Part shown: piece by piece, positions 1 to 9,962 of the stretch
Numbering within the stretch: position 1 is the stretch's first letter
How the letters are laid out: each line of letters starts with the position of its first letter
Assembly: GCA_948470475.1 (NCBI GenBank)
Contig: OX419345.1
Location: 480,001-544,000 of the forward strand
Direction: 5' to 3'
DNA from: Galaxea fascicularis
Lineage: Eukaryota > Cnidaria > Anthozoa > Scleractinia > Euphylliidae
DNA: 64,000 bases
Notes under the pieces: model-generated
Told to the model about the DNA's origin: nothing
Seen by the model: only the letters and a program-made list of their open reading frames with translations
Database searches by the model: none
Made by a program: the position numbers and the translations under genes

Positions 1-1
1 T

Positions 2-3000
2 GAGAAGGGATTTGAGCTAATGGTGAAAGTTGGCAAGAACCAACAAGGGCCGCTGCATTCTATGGTTCAACATCTTACCAGTGGACTCAATCCTAAGAGC
101 TCAAGAGAGTACATAGGCACCACATTTGGAAATGTCTTAAATGTTTTTCTAAAACATGTTCCAGAAGTGTTATGTGAAAAAGATGCCAGCTTAGGTGATA
201 CTATACTCCATTTTCTGGCTAAACGGTGCATTTCAGATCCATATTCAAGGATGTACTTAAAGATTATTTTGGTCAATATGAAAGAGAGTGATAAAGTTAC
301 AGCTGAGAAGGCTGAGGAAATTTTGTCAGCAGTGAACAAAAGAGGGGATACGTTCCTGCACCTTCTGGTGTCAGACGAAAATTCTGTGAATACTATGGAC
401 TACTTCTTTAAGAATTTCGGTTCAGCCACTGAGAAAATTTCCAAAGCTAAGAACAATTTTGGGAAGACACCACGTCAGCTTGCTGTTGAAAAAAAGTCTC
501 TTGAAATGCTGAGGGCCCTAGGTGCACCAGATGTTGTTATAGATAGTCTTAAAAAGGCTGTGACTACAGGAAAGCCATCCACTCCCAAGAGGGTGTCTTT
601 TGCAGGCGATAACGGAGTTCAAACAAGTGCCTCTAAACGATCCCCAGTTAGTAAACCATCATCAGAGAGAAATGGCATCTTGAAAGGCAAAGATGACCAT
701 GGGGCAAAGACAAGCAGCAATCTGAAAGATTCATTACCTGTACTGGAAATATCAACAGAAAGTGCTCCTTCTGGAGACCAGCAACAAATCAAGAATGTCA
801 CAAGTGACCAACTTCAAGCAGAAGTGCTTGAAGTGAGTTGCAGTGATGTGCCATCTGAGACAACAGACCAAGCGAATGTCTCAACTCTGACAACCAAAAG
901 CACAATAGAGCCTTCCTCGCAGCTTTACCCAGGAATAAACGATGGTAAGACAACTGAAGAGAGGTCTAATGTTGCAATAGATGATTATGCCAATGAGTTA
1001 CCAGGGGCTATAGATGTGGATGTGAATCAGGCACCCAAAGACTCCCCAGTCCGTAATGTCTTTTTAAGTCAATCAAACAGCTTAAGTGCCTTGAAAGAGG
1101 GTGATTCTACAAAAAACAGCAAAAAGAGACCAGCTCCTAGAGCATTGCTGTCTAGAAGGCCCAGGCAGAAAAGAGGGCGTATGGCAGAGGAATTATCAGA
1201 TTCTGAAAGTGATGTTGAGGATCCTGACGATATTAAACTTGATGATGACTCTGATGATGACATGGAGACTGGTGAGGATGATGATGAGCAGACGGAGGAG
1301 GACAAAGATGATAACAGTGATGATGATGATTATGCTCCTAAGGAAGACAGAGACTCAAGTACTAGAGATGAACTTGTTCTGGATACTGGTATGTCTGTTG
1401 TTTTTTTTTAACGAGGATAGTGTTAATGACTAGGTTTTGTACTTTTTTCTTGTCGATGCTACCCTATTCATAACAAAGGTAAAACTGCCTGAAAGCTGTT
1501 GTGAAAGATCTCATAAGTACTTTTTTTATGGTGGGTATGCAGATCAGGTGCATGAACCCCTAAATATTACTAAATGTATGTAAAAAGGTCAAAGGGGTGC
1601 CTAGGCTGTATAACGTTGTGTTCATCTTCCCATTTCAAGTAGCTGTCAAAAGCAAAAGAGATGTGGCTCAATGTAATTTAGGGGAGATAAAACTCAAGAC
1701 AATACTGGCCAGACGTCGGCCTTTCCCACAGTTTAGAAGCCGCCTTGAACCCTCTTCAGGGGCTCCAGAGGCCGTCCTTTGCCTGCTAAATTTTCTCAGT
1801 GTACCACCCCCCCACCCCCCACCCCCGTTCCCACACCCATCCTCCCTTTGGTGAGCATTGGGTTTTTGCCACTGACTGGTTACGTGGGAAGGTTCTTGTT
1901 GTGGTGGCTATGTGCATGGATACCTCCTTTTTACTGCCTGGTTTCTTGATGGCTCCATCAACCTTAAAGGCTTCCGGCAGCTCCAAGCTGATGTATTGCT
2001 GATGAGTTTACAAGCCATAAAATATGTATTGAATGTAATTTGAAAGGGTGTCTGAAATAAATGCCTCTTAATGCTCAATGCCCAAATATTTTCAAGTTTA
2101 TACCAAGATATTGATTGTCTCCTTCACTTTATCCATACTTTGCTAATTATGTGAATGTGGCTATGAATCTAGCCCTTTGTCGCTATCTTCAATCTCCGAG
2201 TCAGAAGTCTTATCCAATCCTTTTATTCCTGTTTTTCTTATTGCTGGGGCTCTTCTTCTTTTGTAGTTATACTGCTTACAGTTGTTTGGTTTTCTGTTTC
2301 TTCAGTAGCGCCAAAGCATACGCCATTTTGTCCTCCGGGTTGCACTGCACAACACCACAAGCTTCTTCTAAACCTGTTAAAGTGTTCCAACTATAACTAC
2401 GGCTCAATACACATCGACAGTTTTATCAAGCAAGTGAATGATTATGTCACAAAGATTGGGAAGTATGCTGACCTGAGAGCCAATGCAGACTTGCCAGACC
2501 CTGTCGTTACCTTTAAGTATCCCCTGGTCCATTGGGTGTGTGTCCTGGGTAAATACAGAGTGCTGGAAAAGCTGGCAGAGATGAAGATATTCAATCTTGG
2601 TGTGCAGTCAGAGAGGACCGGGGAAACAGGAGTCCATCGGATGCTTCTATTTCTTGACCGAGGCATGGTTCTGAAGAAGAATTCTGTCAAAACTATTCTG
2701 GAGGTGTTTTCCAAGACCCTGAGAGTCTTGACCGACAACCTACCGAATGTTATCACCGTGTGCAACAAGGAAGGAGACACTCCTTTTCATTGCTTGGCTA
2801 AAGTGATCCTTGACTGTATAGGAGAGCTGGAGAGGATGAACACGTACGAAGGTTACTTCGAACAATTGATCAAGGAGCTGACGCATCTTAAGACCACTGG
2901 AAAGCTCAGTTCTGAGATAGTGCGGGATCTGCTACTGAAGACCAACAAACGCGAGGAAACCTTTCTCCACATCCTCGCTTGCAGGCATGGCGTGGGGCAT

Positions 3001-4323
3001 CGTGTGATAAAAAGCGTCCTGAAAAACATCGAACCAGAAATCATGGACGTCCTCAAAGGAACGAAGGATGCAGATGGCAAGACTCCGTCTGATCTCGCAG
3101 AAGATCTGTGCTCGTACGAAATGGCGGCAATTCTTCGGCCACGTGACGAAAAAGCCTTACTCATGGATGGTAATGATGATCCTCCAGAGCTTTCCCAGAC
3201 TCTTGACCAAAGTACCCCATCAGTGGCTCCTGGTTTAGATTCACCACCTGCGACCTTGTTCCAACCCCTAGAATTCCCCACGAGCCCGTTAGTGCCAGAT
3301 AGTGCTGCAGCACGCAAGCAGCTGTTTTCAGTCAAGAAGGAGCCTAGTCATGATGGACCTGAGGAGAATCCTTCAGTTGCAAGCCCAGTTGACGTGAACA
3401 GCTCGCCCTGCACTTTAAATCAATCGGCTGATGCGGTTATAGATGTGAGGCCTTCCCCAGCCAATGACAGTATAGCCACAGAGAGTATTTCACAGGTCTC
3501 AACAACCGACCTCAGCAAGGCCACCAGTTCACCAAGTGTTACAGCTCGTCATAGTCCAAGTGCAACAGTGGCTACAGCCAACCACAACAGTAGTAACAGT
3601 GTGGCTACAACTCCAGTCAGTCTCAACAGGGTAATCAATATGTCAAGCACTGTGGCCAAGACTTCTACTGCAGCAACATCAGCAGACAATCACAGCAGGA
3701 CAACCAATGTGATTACTGCTGAAACCAGTGACAACAGGGTTACCAGCATTTTAAGATCTATAACCAATCAGAGCGAGACTTCTCCTGTAGCATCTTCTTC
3801 AGCCAATGACAACAGGAGTGCTAATGTGGCTACCACTGACACCAGTCTCAATAGGATTACCAATTTGTCAAGCCCTATAGTCAATCACGTTGAGGCTTCT
3901 TCTACATCCCTTCATAGCGGGAGAAGTAGTGTTTTAACAAATCGAAACAAGGATGCTAGTTTGCCAAAAGTTGCAGATAGGACCAGCATGGACAGCGAAG
4001 GAGAGGCTCGCGGAATCACTTCCAAGTCCGGCAAACTCCTCAATACCTTGCACGCCAAGTTTCAAGAAGAGTTGACCAAAGCTGAGAGAGGGCTGAAGGA
4101 GAAAGAGGAAGCTCTTGCCTGTGTACGTCAGCGGATCGAAGAAGGACAAGAAAAGAAGCAAAAACTGTTGCAAGAGCTTGAACAAACGTGGAATCACATT
4201 ATGGCAGATACCCGACAAGAGGGATGGATACAGTCGGAAATTGCAGCGAAGAAACGGGACTGCGAGAAGTTCAAAATGGAACTTGCAAAATATGAGACAT
4301 CATTGAACAAGATCAGGAAGTAA
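2..4323 (+). CDS. Ankyrin-type, acidic and coiled-coil protein (5' partial)
   Basis: Two exons are visible, about 2-1388 and 2306-4323, joined across an intron with donor GTATGT at 1389 and acceptor TTCTTCAG at 2305. The junction is in phase (g|ta = Val). The frame is open to the window edge, so the true start lies upstream; about 1134 codons are present. Order seen: degenerate ankyrin repeats (GDTILHFLA, GDTFLHLLV, FGKTPRQLA), a basic NLS-like patch (RRPRQKRGR), a long Asp/Glu run ending exon 1, a Cys/His-containing segment (PFCPPGCTAQHH) at the start of exon 2, a second ankyrin block (GDTPFHCLA, ETFLHILA, DGKTPSDLAED), a long Ser/Thr/Asn-rich linker with imperfect repeats, and a C-terminal charged coiled coil of about 100 residues. 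I do not recognise the family. The acidic and basic patches suggest a nuclear or chromatin-associated scaffold, which is inference. The stop TAA is at 4321. Confidence 0.85.
1389..2305 (+). other. Intron of the ankyrin-type gene
   Basis: Intron bounded by GT at 1389 and AG at 2305. It contains a poly-C/CCCAC tract near 1806-1830 and a pyrimidine-rich run before the acceptor (about 2215-2303). No other feature was seen. Confidence 0.8.
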
Positions 4324-4344
4324 ATAACAGGTGACGATATTTAA

Positions 4345-4646
4345 GGATGTTCGCGCCCAAAATGTTCCCACGTACAGATTTTTTTTAAACCTGCCACGCA
4401 GAAATGTAATCTAATTTGCCAAAAAGGGGAAAATAAAAAATAGGGGGGTCACCGTGCTCGTTTTCGAGATAAGGTGCATTTTAGAAGCTTGCGTTATTTT
4501 AAGAGGGTCTTAGCTTACCGCACCGTCAGCGATAAAAAAAAAGCTACATTAGTGAAATTTAGATCAGGTTAACGTACTCAATTCAACATAACTAATATGA
4601 CTAAATACGCTTTTGCAGTTGATGTCTTTTTATGAGGTGAAATAGA

Positions 4647-4704
<58 letters not shown>

Positions 4705-5028
4705 TTTGTAACTTCTTACGTACAGATTTTTTTTTTTGGTTAAAATGGAAAAAATCAGGAAAGTAAGTGATCCGCGGAAAGTAAAATGGGGGTCACCGAG
4801 CATTTAAGAGAGTAAAATCGCTGCGAAGTTCTCAAAGCGATTGTCTATTCGCACTGTCACGTCATTGCGTGACATTTCTGAGAAGACCTGGGTCCACATA
4901 GCTATCCCATGATGCCACACGCTTTCACGTTCCATTCTTGTGGAGAATGTTTGCGCCTTTAGCGGGCATGCTTTGTTGATGTTTCATGGACTTTTACAAA
5001 ACAAAATAAGTCGGTGTGTGACATGCGC

Positions 5029-5062
<34 letters not shown>
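4345..5062. mobile_element. TTAA-flanked MITE (GGATGTTCGCGCCC ends)
   Basis: Terminal inverted repeats GGAYGTTCGCGCCC at 4345 and 5049-5062, flanked on both sides by TTAA (4341-4344 and 5063-5066), as expected for a piggyBac- or Kolobok-type non-autonomous element. Inside, a segment beginning ACGTACAGATTTTTTT (about 4369-4460) recurs near 4718-4800, each copy followed by GGGGTCACCG, so the element carries an internal direct duplication. It begins 21 bp after the ankyrin-gene stop codon and contains an AATAAA at about 4432. No coding capacity. Confidence 0.8.
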
Positions 5063-5066
<4 letters not shown>

Positions 5067-7923
5067 GTTCAAAACATTTACGAATTTTGGCATTTGGCAT
5101 TCTTGCCGAGAGAATTTTGCGCTTGAAGGTTGAATTCCAGGTTTTCCTCCATTTAACGTTCTGGTACGATTTCCTTCCTCCTCTAGGTGTGATAAAATGT
5201 GCGAATAACTCTGGCCTCTTCACCTATAAAACAGACCGAATGATGGGAACATGCAGTCCGCTCATGAAATGACTCGACATTTAGTAGAGTCCGAGAAGTC
5301 TCTGATCTCTCTCACGGCTGCTGCTGCTGCAAGGGAATGAACCGATACGTCCCGCCCTTCGTGTCCCCTCCAACGCTCGTGTGTTAAGCCATTTCTACTC
5401 TTTCCGAAACAAATTTGCTTATAGGTTAAAGTTAATGTCCTTTAGGAGATTTGAAGTAATCGCTGTCTCCTAATAATGCGACATTGGAAACGAGCAAACT
5501 GTCAACATTGCTTCATAAGTTCTGTCACTGGTTTGTTGGTACAAACAGAAAGCTTGATTTTATTCAAAGCGAGTGGTGTAATCTTAATGTGTGCACAAAG
5601 TTGTGTTGCTGTTCATGGGCCTGCAAAAGGGCATATAATAGTAAGGCTGAGGAATTTTATAGTGGTTTTGTTCCGTTTTAGTTTTTGTGCTTCTTTTCTT
5701 AGCTAGGATGCCTCAAATTTCATTCGTATTTTTAATCCAGTTCACCATTACGCTGTACTCGTTTCTTTTATTTTCCTCTCTTGGAAGTCCATATTGAAAT
5801 GTGCAATACAAACCTGTCTGGTTGTCTTTTATTTCTCACACTGCTCCTCACACAGTAAATATGTGATTACATGTTCATACATATGTTTGCGATTTTGGTA
5901 GGATATATTTTTAGATCCATATCGAGTCCAGGTTTGTACTGACGTCATCAACCGTAAGCGCATGAACAAAACGTTGAAAAAACGTTTTTGAAACTGAGCG
6001 AATCATTTTAGTATGCTATGTAACGAGTATTTTAATGTCATAATTTTAAGCAAAGAATCTTTGAACATTGTAACATCCATGGTATCAGTAACTTTTTTTA
6101 TATTTAAAACGTTTTGTATCATTGCTTGAAAAATAAAGTCAAGGTTGTTTTATTTTCTTATTTCTGTTGAATATGAGTTTATTTCTTATGATCACCTTGT
6201 TTACTACGGATATGAACTGGTGAACGAGGAGGCAGAAGGGCATTCTCGTCCCCAGAGCAACCTGACCCTCCGGTGAAACCTGGGCACGAGGACCAGAGGG
6301 CTCTGGAGACACAGAATTAGGAAATCCGAGATTCTAGGACTTCCGGTTGCTGTCTCTCTTTCTCTCTCTTCATTGTTCTGCTTGCCAATCATAATCCTAT
6401 GAAATCATGTGTCTCAAGAGCCCTCTGGATCTCGTGCCCAGGCTTCACCGGTTAAGAAGGTCAGGTGGTTCTGGGGACGAGAATGGCAGTAGTGGAAGGT
6501 TAACTTCTCATTCTTTAATTCGTATTGTTTTGTTTTTATGAAGATTTTGCTTTACGATATTCTATTTATATGCTTACTTGGTTTTTGCGTAAACTAAGAA
6601 CCCTCCGTTTCCATTTTGCTCTTTAGAAGGAGCTTTACTTTTCGCAATCGCGTCTTGCGGCCGGGAGCGATAAGAGGTGGCTATATTCCTGGGAATCTTT
6701 TGAACCACTTGTCACTAATACACCATGCCATAGAAAAAACAGCCAATTAGAATACAGGAAAGCTGTTGCATATTCGGCGGTATTTCACCGAACCTTCCCA
6801 TTTTTGGTTTTCAGTCATGTGCAAGTCACGCAAGTTTTAAAAAAGTAAGATCATCAATGATAAGTCAAGAAATTGAGATATTGTAGAAGAGTAATAAATA
6901 AACAAATTCCCAAAGTCTGAGGGCTGTGGGATATCCCATGCACGAGTTATTCGGCAAAATGTACCACTCAAAATTACAAAGTTTAGTATCTGGAATTTAC
7001 TCTAGCTATCTCAAAGGCTTTCTTCTCTCTCTTGAGCTTGCAAACATTCACATAGACGCTTCTCTTGCGATGTTGGCTTTTCAGACTTCTGAAAAACACG
7101 CTGAATCGATGTTTTCATGTACGTGACATGCTTGCGCGCATTTTTAAAACAAAGCATCCTACCGAACTGAAAACATGCAGGTAGATCCATTTCCAAAATG
7201 TCTTTTTACGTGATGAAGCTAAAAATGGAAAAGGCCCTTTACTTTTGAATTTTAAGTTGTCATAGCGTCATGTGAAACCCAATGATTATGGCATGGTATA
7301 AAATAGTTCTGCTATTCACAATACTCAAATTGGAAGCGCGAAGCCAAGACGTTAAAATAACAAGTCCTGTGTACAGGGGTATGCAGGTGCACGGGGCCCT
7401 GGACCCCAAGGGGCAGTAATAATTGCCGTTGAACACTCCCTCTCCTCTCAGTCTCGGATCAGCGCCAAGGAAGAAGGTGGAACGGCCCACCCTCCCTACT
7501 CTTTCCTTGCTAAAAATTTGTGTTTGGCTAGGGAATCGATTTTAGTTTCCACCTCCTCAAGGGCGCTCGATCAATTTTCCCATATCTTAATGACGATGAG
7601 AGTGAGCAATTGAGTGTTGTGAAATAGTATACAAAGCTTTCCTGGTGATAAACCACGGAATATCCCTCTTGACACTTGCGTTTTTTAGCACACACACGTA
7701 TAAGGGCTTGTGTGTATATCGTGAGATATTCCATGGTATACCACTCGAAAGGAGTGTATAGATAAACAATTTTCTCCATTTGGCGCGAAAATATGCTTGG
7801 ATATTTGTCCGCGGACACTATCTATTCCGAGAAGTGAACAGTGTTCCGATCACGCACTTGGGGAACGTAGTGCCGTTATTCACGTGACGCGTTTAGACCA
7901 ATCGCGTGCGAGCGAAAATACTG
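5067..7923. other. Intergenic region, no gene recognised
   Basis: No ORF here resembles a protein family. It holds the foldback repeat at 6241-6485, an AATAAA at about 6130 followed by T/GT-rich sequence that could be a polyadenylation site, and otherwise AT-rich unique-looking sequence. Confidence 0.5.
6241..6485. repeat. Foldback (hairpin) MITE
   Basis: The arm at 6241-6312 is the reverse complement of 6409-6485 with a few mismatches and a small indel. Shared blocks include CATTCTCGTCCCCAGA and GCCCTCTGG. The loop of about 95 bp carries a CT-rich stretch. No target duplication was identified. Confidence 0.8.
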
Positions 7924-8996
7924 TCGTTCTCATCTAAGCGTGGACACGTGACAGTAAAACATGCTCTAATTGGCCGTTCCGAAATACAAAAGGGAACTGG
8001 GACGAGTTTCAAATTTGAAGTAATCGATAAATTGACACCATCACATGAAAGATAACATTGAGATTGTTTGATTCTTTTAGGTTGAACAGAGGTTGGCAGG
8101 CGCTAGAAAGGGGAGGAGAGAAGGGAAATGGGAAAGGAAGCGCCTGCAGCTAATCCATTGTTTATTTCGTCTTTCTCGTTCACCGACGAACGAAAAATCG
8201 CCATTGATTCGTTTTTAATTATGCGTCAATCATTGCATGATACGACCTTCTGATTGGTCGAGATGTTTTGGAAGCCATTTGAAATCAAGATGGCAGATGC
8301 ACTCGAAAGAGACAGGGAAGCCAAGTTTGGGAAAATTTTGAAGGAAATCTTGCTGGAGTTAGAAGATAAAGGTCGCAAAATAACCTTGAAAGATGAACAG
8401 AGGAAAGCGGTGAAACAACTGTATGGAAAGAAATTTGACAGGCAGACGGACGTGGATGGTAACCGTTTGCATATTAATGAGGGGGCGAGACGAAATAAAC
8501 AATGGGCTGGCTGCTGGCGCTTCCTCTTCCCCTCTCCCTCGCTCCGCGCGTTTCGCGCGCGCCCAATTTTCCCGCCTCCCTTCCCCTTTCTAGCGCCTGC
8601 CACGCAGGCTAAACATAGCTCAAAATCCATACAAACGTCTCTGAATAATTTTTCAGTCATCCACCTACTATTTGTTTGTTTGCCAAGTTTTAAGAATATC
8701 ACAGAAATCGTAAAAAAAAAAATACAGAGTTTGTATGGTTTTGGGGGACACTGTCACCAAATTAGAGACATTTGTACGGATTTTGGACTATGTTTCAAGG
8801 GCCGTAACTTGGTCTCTGTTCAACCTAAAAGAATCAAACTTGGTCAAACGACCAATCTCAATGTTATCTTTCATGTGGTGGTGACAATTTATCGATTACT
8901 TCAAATTTGAAACTCGTCCCAATTCCCTTTTGAATTTAAGAACGGCCAATTAGAGCATGTTTTACTGTCACGTGTCCACGCTTAGATGAGAACGAC
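7924..8996. mobile_element. Imperfect 1.07-kb palindrome carrying a helicase exon fragment
   Basis: The outer arm 7924-8090 is the inverse of about 8815-8996 (shared GTCGTTCTCATCTAAGCG, GACACGTGACAGTAAAACAT). An inner arm pair follows: 8097-8172 is the inverse of 8497-8610 (shared GCAGGCGCTAGAAAGGGGA and CCATTGTTTATTTCGTC). About 200 bp (8611-8814) is present only on the right side, so the left arm looks deleted or the right arm expanded. The loop holds a short helicase-like coding fragment. The inner-arm sequence, with its GCGCGCG core, looks like an abundant short repeat; part of it (GCCTGCGTAGCA) also occurs at the extreme window end. Confidence 0.8.
8290..8450 (+). pseudogene. RecQ-like DNA helicase N-terminal fragment
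   Basis: The reading frame from ATG 8290 encodes an amphipathic helix followed by ITLKDEQRKAVKQLY, which resembles the LKxEQxxA motif 0 (Q-like motif) that precedes the Walker A motif in RecQ-type helicases. The expected next element, a G-rich Walker A loop, is absent: the frame runs into the inner arm of the surrounding palindrome near 8497. The fragment is isolated, with no helicase exons upstream or downstream, so it looks like a captured or stranded exon. Family assignment rests on one short motif. Confidence 0.5.
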
Positions 8997-9001
8997 GGAT
9001 G

Positions 9002-9773
9002 CATTGCCTGATTTCATACCGTGAAGGACTAGGTACGAGTCTGTAAATTATGGGATTAGCAACTATTGATCCACATAGTCAGAAAGAGCACACCGAGATT
9101 CACAAAATCCCCAAGTGTGGTGTTAATCGGGCTGGTTTCGACTGAGATACAGGCATTTAAAAACGTAAAAAATTACAAAGAAATAAAGTCCGTATTTGTC
9201 CGGATTTCCATAGATTTCCTTGTAATTTTTTACGTTTTTAAATGCCTGTATCTCAGTCAAAACCAGCCCGATTAAAGGAGCTATGTCACGACGATTTTGT
9301 GGTTTTGGATCAATTCTTTCCAAAAACCGTTACTTATTTATACAAACAATGTTCCTGATAAACTATGAGGTGGATATCAAATTAATTTTATCAAAGAGAG
9401 CAACCCATAATATGGTTTTTGTTGTTTTTTGTCGAGATAGCATCAAAACTTGAAAAAGTTGGCCCAACCTTTTCAAGTTTCAATCCATTTCCATCCTTGC
9501 CGCATTGGTAGCATCAGACGACATGAAACAGTTTTAGTGTCATAACAGTCTTAAATAACAAAACTAGACCATTATTTTTGGATCTCAATTGACCGCAAGA
9601 CATATTTTGAGCTTTAAAAATATGCTAAAATAGCGTGACGTAGCTCCTTTAACACCACACTTGGGGATTTTGTGAATCTCGATGTGCTCTTTCTGACTAT
9701 GTGGATCAATAGTTGCTAATCCCATAATTTACAGACTCGTACCTAGTCCTTCACGGTATGAAATCAGGCAATG
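9002..9773. mobile_element. Long hairpin element, split by a TTAA MITE
   Basis: Left arm 9002-9190. The right arm is in two pieces, 9219-9271 and 9653-9773, whose reverse complements match the left arm continuously once the inserted element at 9276-9648 and one TTAA are removed. Shared blocks: CATTGCCTGATTTCATACCG, ACTAGGTACGAGTCTGTAA, GAGATACAGGCATTTAAAAA. Without the insertion the loop is only about 28 bp. It has no coding capacity; the two mirror-image short ORFs across it are shadows of the hairpin. Confidence 0.88.
9276..9648. mobile_element. TTAA MITE nested in the hairpin
   Basis: 373-bp element with 15-bp terminal inverted repeats AGGAGCTAYGTCACG (14 of 15 match), flanked by TTAA at 9272-9275 and 9649-9652. 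Deleting it with one TTAA restores the right arm of the surrounding hairpin, so the insertion is directly visible and younger than the hairpin. Confidence 0.9.
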
Positions 9774-9841
9774 TTTGGCAGACTCGGATTGGTAATCTGC
9801 GGAGCACTAGTTACCAGTACTCCTGGGGTGACACGAAGTTT

Positions 9842-9849
9842 GTTTTCTC
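9842..9849. repeat. Target-site duplication, left copy (8 bp)
   Basis: GTTTTCTC immediately left of the terminal GGTAACTACTTGG. The identical 8-mer lies immediately right of the other terminus at 20052-20059. Confidence 0.88.
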
Positions 9850-9962
9850 GGTAACTACTTGGTGTAGGCACCCATATAGTGGTCCGGGCCATATACTGGT
9901 CCGGGCGGTTACTTACACATCCATACCCAGACTTAGCCCTACTTAGCCGTACTTACACATCC
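9850..9962. repeat. Left terminal inverted repeat of the 10.2-kb element
   Basis: Contains two near-direct blocks, TATAGTGGTCCGGGCC and TATACTGGTCCGGGCG, then grades into the satellite through ACTTACACATCC. It pairs with 19939-20051; the one mismatch is CCCAGAC against CCCATAC. Confidence 0.88.

Noticed and set aside
8254..8910. 218-codon ORF as an intact gene
   Set aside because: Only its first third looks like protein; the rest reads through repeat arms of the palindrome.
9066..9323. Two overlapping ORFs on opposite strands with nearly the same peptide
   Set aside because: They are the two arms of the 9002-9773 hairpin read in each direction; the mirror image explains both.
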